From Peptococcaceae bacterium (lineage in GTDB: Bacteria > Bacillota > Desulfotomaculia > Desulfotomaculales > Desulfocucumaceae): a stretch of 21,496 nucleotides of DNA. Numbering within the stretch: position 1 is the stretch's first letter; every line of letters starts with the position of its first letter. The position numbers and the translations under genes were made by a program. The notes under the pieces were generated by a model. The model saw only the letters and a program-made list of their open reading frames with translations, was not told where the DNA came from and did no database searches. The stretch lies in NCBI GenBank assembly GCA_013336365.1, contig JAAXTT010000011.1:1-21496 (forward strand), read 5' to 3'. Shown in pieces: positions 16,512 to 21,496 of the stretch.

Positions 16512-16591
16512 CTTTATTATGCTTGCCCTCGGATTATTCTTGTTAAATTTTGAAATAGCAAGTTATCCCGTATTTGAATATATCAGTCTCC

Positions 16592-17845
16592 CTAGGATCT
16601 TATTTGACCATTTCCATAGATAATATACTTATAGGTAGTCAGTTCCTTTAAACCCATTGGTCCCCGAGCATGAAGCTTTTGAGTGGAAATGCCTATCTCG
16701 GCACCAAACCCGAACTGATGTCCGTCAGTGAATCTGGTTGAGGCATTGACATACACCGCAGATGAATCAATTTCCTTAAGAAATCTCATTGCTCTGCTGT
16801 AATCTTTGGTAACAATAGACTCTGAGTGCTTTGTCCCGTAAGTGTAAATATGCTCAATTGCTTCATCCATACTGTCAACAAGCTTGACCGCCAAAATCAT
16901 ATCTAGATATTCTGTGTACCAGTCTTCTTCAGTGGCATCCTTTACCCAGCCAACATATTTTTTAACTCTTTCGTCACCTCTTAATTCAACACCAAGTCCC
17001 TTAAGTCTATCCAGTACGACAGGCAAAAAAGAGTCCGCTAAGGAACTGTGAATAAGAAGTGTTTCCATTGCATTGCATACCCCGGGACGATGACATTTTG
17101 AATTAATTACAATGTCCTCAGCCATTTTTAAATCTGCCAATTCATCTACATAAACATGACAATTGCCCACACCTGTCTCGATAACCGGTACTGTTGCATT
17201 CTCTACCACTGCCCTTATAAGCCCGGCGCCGCCTCGGGGAATTAGTACATCAATTATACCATTTGCCTTGAGCATTACATTGACAGCTTCCCGGTCTGTG
17301 CTTTCCACCAGCTGGATTATATCCCGGGGCAGACCTGCCTTAAATGCCGCATCTGCTATTATCTTAGAAATAATCTTATTGGAATTAATTGCCTCTGAGC
17401 TTCCTCTCAACAAAACAGCATTACCTGATTTCAGACAGAGACCGGCAGCATCTACAGTTACATTTGGTCTTGCTTCATAAATAATGCCAATTACCCCCAT
17501 AGGAACTCTTATCTTGCCAATCTGAATACCATTGGGTCTCTGCCACATAGAATCCACTTCGCCCACAGGATCAGGCAATGCCGCAACCTCTTTTAAGCCC
17601 TGGGCCATATCCTGGATGCGCTGGGGATTTAATAGAAGCCTGTCAACAAGTGCCTTGGAGAGGCCCTTGTCAATACCCCTTTGTACATCTATTCCATTTG
17701 CCTCAATTATTTTTTCGGTTTCCCTAACTAAGCTATCTGCCATAAGTAGCAAGGCACTGTCCTTTAAACTGGCAGATACTCCTGCCAACAACCTTGACGC
17801 CTTCCTGGCTTTTTGGCCCTTTATCCTTATTTCCTGTTCAAACAT
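16592..17845 (-). CDS. proA: Glutamate-5-semialdehyde dehydrogenase (gamma-glutamyl phosphate reductase)
   Basis: Second enzyme of proline synthesis: reduces gamma-glutamyl phosphate to glutamate-5-semialdehyde with NADPH in the cytosol. 417 aa, normal length. Aldehyde-dehydrogenase-like fold with the ProA signatures: IGIIYEARPNVTVDAAGLCL, SGNAVLLRGSSEAINSN, PRGGAGLI, ETGVGNCHVYVD, the catalytic cysteine in CHRPGVCNAMETLLIH, and the C-terminal GRGP-type region (HARGPMGLKELTTYKYI). ATG 17845 has AGGAGGC 7 nt upstream. It follows proB by 17 bp, and the two products act in sequence, often as a complex. No convincing terminator is seen between its stop and the FapA gene. Confidence 0.97.
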   Translation of the reverse strand: MFEQEIRIKGQKARKASRLLAGVSASLKDSALLLMADSLVRETEKIIEANGIDVQRGIDKGLSKALVDRLLLNPQRIQDMAQGLKEVAALPDPVGEVDSMWQRPNGIQIGKIRVPMGVIGIIYEARPNVTVDAAGLCLKSGNAVLLRGSSEAINSNKIISKIIADAAFKAGLPRDIIQLVESTDREAVNVMLKANGIIDVLIPRGGAGLIRAVVENATVPVIETGVGNCHVYVDELADLKMAEDIVINSKCHRPGVCNAMETLLIHSSLADSFLPVVLDRLKGLGVELRGDERVKKYVGWVKDATEEDWYTEYLDMILAVKLVDSMDEAIEHIYTYGTKHSESIVTKDYSRAMRFLKEIDSSAVYVNASTRFTDGHQFGFGAEIGISTQKLHARGPMGLKELTTYKYIIYGNGQIRS

Positions 17846-17862
17846 TTTTTTGCCTCCTGCAC

Positions 17863-18987
17863 CTATACATTCGATACCATATTATTTCTGTGAATTACTT
17901 CATCGTAGTCCTGATAACCCAAAACATTTTTAATCTCCTCAGATTGACAGCCCTTTATCTTTACAATATCCTGGGAGGAATAATTAACAATCCCTCTAGC
18001 TATCTCCCGATCATTGCTTTCTACAACTGAAACTGTATTTCCAATTTCAAAAACACCGTCGACTCCCAAAATACCAGAGGGCAAAAGACTCTTCCCTTTA
18101 AATAGTAAGGCCTGGGAAGCTCCCTTATCTATAATTATCTTGCCCTGAACAGTCGAGCTAAAGGCAATCCAGCGTTTTTTATGCTCCATTTTTCCTTGAG
18201 GCCAGAAGATTGTTCCTATGCTTTCTCCGGAAACAATTTTTTGAATAACCTCTTTTTCATCGGCATTAGCCAGAGCCATGATAAAACCGGATTGAACAGC
18301 AATTTTAGCTGCCTGTACCTTTGTAGCCATTCCACCTGTACCAAGACAGCTACCAGCCCCTCCCGCCAAGGCCTCTATCTCTTCATTAACCTCAAGAACC
18401 TCAGAAATAAGACCTGCGTCCTTATTAGTGCGAGGATCACAAGAATAAAGTCCGTCAACATCAGAAAGCAAGATAAGCAAATCTATATCTGCCAGACCTC
18501 CGACTAGGGCTGCCAGAGTGTCATTGTCACCCACCCTTATTTCATCAATGGCAACAGTATCATTCTCATTAATTATCGGTATAACACCCAAATTCATTAG
18601 CGCATATAGGGTATTCCTGGCATTTAAAAATCGTCTTCGGTCAGAAAAATCCTCTTTTGTCAATAAAATCTGTCCTACTGTTACCCCATATTCGGAAAAT
18701 AATTTTTCATATATATGCATCAGCAGTCCCTGCCCTACAGCAGCTGCAGCCTGCTTTTCCGGAATGGTCTGAGGTCGCTTCAAGAAACCAAGGCGATTAT
18801 TTCCAACTCCTATAGCACCGGAGGTAACTAAAATCACCTCAACACCCCGGCTACGAAGATTTGCAAGCTCCTTAACCAATATTTCCAATCTGGCCAGGTT
18901 AGGCTTGCCGTTTTTGTGGGCAATAGAGCTTGAGCCTATTTTAACAACAATTCTTTTCAATACTGAAAGTTCTTTTCTATCCCTCAT
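17863..18987 (-). CDS. proB: Glutamate 5-kinase
   Basis: First enzyme of proline synthesis, phosphorylating glutamate at the gamma carboxyl; normally the point of proline feedback. 374 aa: an amino-acid-kinase domain (about 10-265) followed by a PUA domain (about 280-374), the usual long form. Visible motifs: RIVVKIGSSS, VTSGAIGVG, INENDTVA, VGDNDTLAALV, LSDVDGLYSCDPR and GTGGMATKVQAA. The ATG at 18987 has only a weak GAG-type ribosome site, but no better in-frame start exists that keeps the kinase N-terminus. It lies 69 bp after obg with its own likely promoter, and 17 bp before proA. Confidence 0.96.
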   Translation of the reverse strand: MRDRKELSVLKRIVVKIGSSSIAHKNGKPNLARLEILVKELANLRSRGVEVILVTSGAIGVGNNRLGFLKRPQTIPEKQAAAAVGQGLLMHIYEKLFSEYGVTVGQILLTKEDFSDRRRFLNARNTLYALMNLGVIPIINENDTVAIDEIRVGDNDTLAALVGGLADIDLLILLSDVDGLYSCDPRTNKDAGLISEVLEVNEEIEALAGGAGSCLGTGGMATKVQAAKIAVQSGFIMALANADEKEVIQKIVSGESIGTIFWPQGKMEHKKRWIAFSSTVQGKIIIDKGASQALLFKGKSLLPSGILGVDGVFEIGNTVSVVESNDREIARGIVNYSSQDIVKIKGCQSEEIKNVLGYQDYDEVIHRNNMVSNV

Positions 18988-19043
18988 TACTAATCACTCA
19001 ATATCCTTTTCTGAAATTTTGCAGTTAAATAATTATAAAACGC

Positions 19044-19073
19044 ATTATATCATGACCTATTCTGAATACTCAA
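19044..19073 (-). promoter_or_regulatory. Likely promoter for proBA, overlapping the 3' end of obg
   Basis: Minus-strand TTGAGT (19073-19068) and TATAAT (19049-19044) at 18-nt spacing, with an extended -10 (TGATATAAT). The -35 lies within the last obg codons. proBA can therefore probably be transcribed separately from obg. Confidence 0.55.
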
Positions 19074-20316
19074 ATTCAAAATCTTTTATTTTTACCATCT
19101 GACCTTTTTCTGCCCCTGCCTCGGCCAGTCCCTGGTCTATACCCATTAAGGTCATTATTTTTTGCAGACGAATCAAGGCTTCCTCATTTTCCAGGTCAGT
19201 CATTGCCACATGACGCTCTATTTCTTTCCCGGTAATATATATTATTCCATCTTTTTTTTCAATGACAAACCTTGGTTCAGGAGTATGTACAACCTCATCC
19301 TCAGACTCAGGCTGGGGCAAAGGAATTGTTGCCAATAGATTTGATACCTTACTAAGTAAAAGCTCAATACCCTCTCCGGTCAGGGCTGATATAGGTACAA
19401 TCTGATAGCTGGGTTCATATTTATTTTTGAATATTTCAAAATTCTCCTTTGACCCCGGCATATCCATCTTATTTGCTGCAACTATCATAGGCTTATCTAC
19501 TAAACTGGCATTATATAGCTCCAGTTCTCTGTTTATCGTTTCAAAGTCCTCTGAGGGGTTGCTTCCCTCGCTGGGGGACATATCCACTAAATGAACCAGC
19601 ATCCGATTTCTTTCAACATGCCGCAGAAATTCATGACCCAGACCTGCACCAGAATGAGCACCTTCAATCAATCCTGGGATATCAGCCACAACAAAGCTTT
19701 CACCCTCATCAACTCTAACCATGCCAAGATTGGGCACTAAAGTTGTAAAGGGATAATCTGCAATTTTTGGTCTGGCTGCTGATATTTTCGAAATAAGACT
19801 TGATTTGCCGGCATTGGGCAAGCCAACCAAACCAACATCTGCTAAAAGCTTTAGTTCCATAGTGACCCAAATTTCTTGTCCCGGCTCTCCCTTTTCCGCC
19901 ATTTTGGGAGCTCTATTAGTTAGGGTGGCAAACCGGGTATTTCCCTTACCACCCCGACCACCATGAGCTACAATCATTTTCTGCCCATGTCTGGTCATAT
20001 CACCAATCAACCTTCCCGTTTCCGCATCCTTAACCACTGTGCCTACCGGAACCCTTAAAAAAAGATCTGATCCTGTTGCCCCATGCATGTTTTTTCCCTT
20101 GCCATGAACACCTCTCGGGGCCTTGTAATGTCTCTGATACCTAAAATCTACCAAGGTCCTGAGACCCTCATCGGCCACCATAATAATGTTGCCGCCGCCG
20201 CCGCCATCCCCGCCCCAGGGACCACCATCCGGTACATATTTTTCACGACGCATAGCAATACAGCCGCTGCCACCATCTCCACCCTTTAGATAAACCTTGG
20301 CTCTGTCAAAAAACAT
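19057..20316 (-). CDS. obg: GTPase Obg/CgtA
   Basis: Essential ribosome-associated GTPase acting in 50S assembly and stress signalling. 419 aa with all three domains. The Obg fold (1-158) is glycine-rich (KGGDGGSG, GGPWGGDGGGGG, HGGRGGKGNTRF). The G domain has G1 GLPNAGKSS (165-173), switch YPFTTLVPNLG, G3 DIPG (212-215), G4 NKMD (282-285) and G5 SAL (310-312). The C-terminal OCT domain (about 348-419) begins FVIEKKDGIIYITG. ATG 20316 follows AAGGAGA. In many Bacillota rplU and rpmA precede obg; here the upstream gene is a divergent copper ATPase, so obg heads its own transcription unit, with only weak promoter candidates in the gap. Confidence 0.97.
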   Translation of the reverse strand: MFFDRAKVYLKGGDGGSGCIAMRREKYVPDGGPWGGDGGGGGNIIMVADEGLRTLVDFRYQRHYKAPRGVHGKGKNMHGATGSDLFLRVPVGTVVKDAETGRLIGDMTRHGQKMIVAHGGRGGKGNTRFATLTNRAPKMAEKGEPGQEIWVTMELKLLADVGLVGLPNAGKSSLISKISAARPKIADYPFTTLVPNLGMVRVDEGESFVVADIPGLIEGAHSGAGLGHEFLRHVERNRMLVHLVDMSPSEGSNPSEDFETINRELELYNASLVDKPMIVAANKMDMPGSKENFEIFKNKYEPSYQIVPISALTGEGIELLLSKVSNLLATIPLPQPESEDEVVHTPEPRFVIEKKDGIIYITGKEIERHVAMTDLENEEALIRLQKIMTLMGIDQGLAEAGAEKGQMVKIKDFEFEYSE

Positions 20317-20480
20317 TTTGTCTCCTTAGATTTTTAATATTTAATTCACCTTGACTTGAAGAAAATAGTAACTTTAACCAATATCTTTAAATACAATAAT
20401 AATTCGACTCATTACTTGCAAATCCTTTATAGCTGGACAATCCACTGACTTTTGTGATTATTATTCTTAATTATATATTA

Positions 20481-20510
20481 TTGGTTGAATACTGACAAAG
20501 GTGTTAAAAT
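20481..20510 (+). promoter_or_regulatory. Possible promoter of the copper ATPase gene
   Basis: TTGGTT (20481-20486) and TAAAAT (20505-20510) at 18-nt spacing, with an extended TGT before the -10. The predicted start falls at the ribosome site, leaving almost no leader, so an upstream promoter (for example TTGTGA near 20452 with TATATT at 20474) is equally possible. No clear CsoR or CopY operator was recognised. Confidence 0.3.
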
Positions 20511-20528
20511 AAAACTGAGGTGATTCAC

Positions 20529-21496
20529 TTGACTATTATTACTAAAAATATACAAATATTCGGGATGAACTGTAGCGCCTGTGCTGTAAAAATCGAAAAG
20601 GTTTTGACTGCCCTGCCCGGGGTTGTCAGTGCCAATGTCAATCTTACAACAGAAAAGGCCACGGTAGTTTTTGATCCAAGCATTATAGCCTTCAATATTA
20701 TACTTGAAGCAATTACCGGAACTGGATACAGGATTGCCCAGGAAAAAATTCAGCTGTTAATTGGAGGCATGAATTGTTCTGCCTGTTCCACCAGAATAGA
20801 ACGGGCCCTGACTGCCTTGCCGGGAGTTCAAAAAGTAAATGTCAACCTAGTGGCCGGAAAGGCTGCCTTGACAATATCCAACAATGAGCTCTCAATCGAA
20901 AAGATTCTCCGCACTATATCCGACCTGGGCTTCTCCGCTCATCTGGTTCAAGAAGAAATGGTCCTTGATTTGGAGAAGGAAAGAGAAAAGGAATTAATAA
21001 GGCAGAAAGGAATGCTTTTTCTTGCCGGCTTGCTATCTGCTCCGCTTTTTATATATATGATAGCCATGCTCTTAAATATTAACTGGCCTTGGCTTTTCTT
21101 TATTCATAACAACTATTTTCAGCTTGCCTTAGCAGCTCCGGTCCAATTAATTGCAGGCTGGCAATTTTACAAGGATTCCTACCGAGCGCTTAAAAGTGGT
21201 GGAACTAACATGTCGGTACTGATTGCTCTTGGGACGACCTCCGCCTTTATTTACAGTGTGATAATAACCTTTTGGGGTAAAGAGCTTGGATTGCACCAGG
21301 TGTATTATGAAACCTCGGCATTTATCATCACTCTGGTTCTTTTGGGTAAAACACTGGAAGCCAATGCAAAGGGCAAAACTACCCAGGCAATAAAAACGCT
21401 CATAGGATTGCAGGCAAAAGAGGCCAGAATTATTCGAGGCGACCAGGAAATAAGTATTCCTACCTCCACATCCTCGATAGGAATAGATCGGAAGAG
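20529..21496 (+). CDS. copA: Copper-translocating P1B-type ATPase, N-terminal part (CopA-like; incomplete)
   Basis: ATP-driven pump that exports copper or a similar soft metal across the membrane. I translated it from TTG at 20529, preceded by GAGGTG 6 nt upstream; the frame is open to the window end. Two heavy-metal-associated domains are visible, with GMNCSAC at residues 12-18 and GGMNCSAC ending at Cys86. About four membrane segments follow from residue 163, then the CopA-like cytoplasmic entry LLGKTLEANAKGKTTQAIK and IGLQAKEARIIRGDQEISIP. The CPC membrane motif, the DKTGT phosphorylation site and the ATP domain lie beyond the window. Bases after 21462 are not genuine, so the true protein is supported for about 311 residues. 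Metal specificity (copper or silver) is inferred from the HMA motifs only. Confidence 0.88.
   Translation, partial: MTIITKNIQIFGMNCSACAVKIEKVLTALPGVVSANVNLTTEKATVVFDPSIIAFNIILEAITGTGYRIAQEKIQLLIGGMNCSACSTRIERALTALPGVQKVNVNLVAGKAALTISNNELSIEKILRTISDLGFSAHLVQEEMVLDLEKEREKELIRQKGMLFLAGLLSAPLFIYMIAMLLNINWPWLFFIHNNYFQLALAAPVQLIAGWQFYKDSYRALKSGGTNMSVLIALGTTSAFIYSVIITFWGKELGLHQVYYETSAFIITLVLLGKTLEANAKGKTTQAIKTLIGLQAKEARIIRGDQEISIPTSTSSIGIDRK
21463..21496. other. Artefactual contig end: fold-back of copA plus sequencing adapter
   Basis: TATTCCTA (21455-21462) is followed by a 15-nt segment and then its exact reverse complement TAGGAATA (21478-21485), after which the window ends with AGATCGGAAGAG (21485-21496), the start of the Illumina TruSeq adapter. 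Read on the opposite strand, the segment encodes IPIEDVEVG, exactly what should follow EIS in CopA. The end is therefore a snap-back chimera with adapter read-through. Confidence 0.9.

Noticed and set aside
20190..20207. CCG trinucleotide repeat
   Set aside because: It encodes the normal glycine-rich loop of the Obg fold and needs no other explanation.
1..21496. CRISPR arrays, tRNA or rRNA genes, insertion sequences or prophage genes
   Set aside because: None recognised on either strand; the genes form ordinary chromosomal operons with similar composition.

Overview
The window looks like a contig end from an anaerobic, low-GC Bacillota, probably a clostridial or Peptococcaceae/Syntrophomonas-type organism. 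The evidence is AT-rich intergenic DNA, strong GGAGG-type ribosome binding sites, several TTG/GTG starts, consensus sigma-A promoters, a transcriptional TPP riboswitch, an obg-proB-proA cluster and a ferredoxin-linked group 4 membrane hydrogenase. The taxonomic placement is inference.

Layout: (1) 1-3369, minus strand: a thiamin operon made of promoter, TPP riboswitch, intrinsic terminator, thiamin pyrophosphokinase (thiN), then permease, lipoprotein and ATPase of a ThiXYZ-type pyrimidine-precursor importer. The ATPase runs off the left edge. (2) 3397-5360, minus strand: htpG (Hsp90 chaperone) with a perfect-hexamer sigma-A promoter. (3) 5581-7230, plus strand: a DUF47/PhoU-like regulator followed by a Pit phosphate transporter. 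(4) 7268-14796, minus strand: a six-gene energy-converting [NiFe] hydrogenase operon in the order hyfB-hyfC-hyfE-hyfF-hyfG-hyfI, with a good promoter and an upstream inverted repeat. The last gene fuses a two-cluster ferredoxin to the electron-transfer small subunit. (5) 14962-16422, minus strand: a FapA/DUF342 beta-helix protein. (6) 16592-20316, minus strand: obg, proB, proA (ribosome-associated GTPase and the first two enzymes of proline synthesis). (7) 20529 to the right edge, plus strand: the N-terminal part of a copper-type P1B ATPase with two HMA domains.

How the genes work together: the hydrogenase genes encode two antiporter-like membrane subunits, a NuoH-like and a NuoK-like subunit, a NuoCD-type catalytic subunit and a ferredoxin-NuoB fusion. 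This is enough for a complex coupling ferredoxin oxidation and H2 evolution to ion pumping. No formate dehydrogenase, HyfD or maturation gene is present in the window. The catalytic subunit keeps all four Ni-ligand cysteines but in altered motifs (CAAC and ELCYAC instead of CGxC and DPCxxC), and the protein ends exactly where a mature subunit would, with no cleavable tail. This is the most interesting biology here.

The right edge is not genuine sequence. The last 34 bases are a fold-back of the copA reading frame followed by Illumina adapter sequence.
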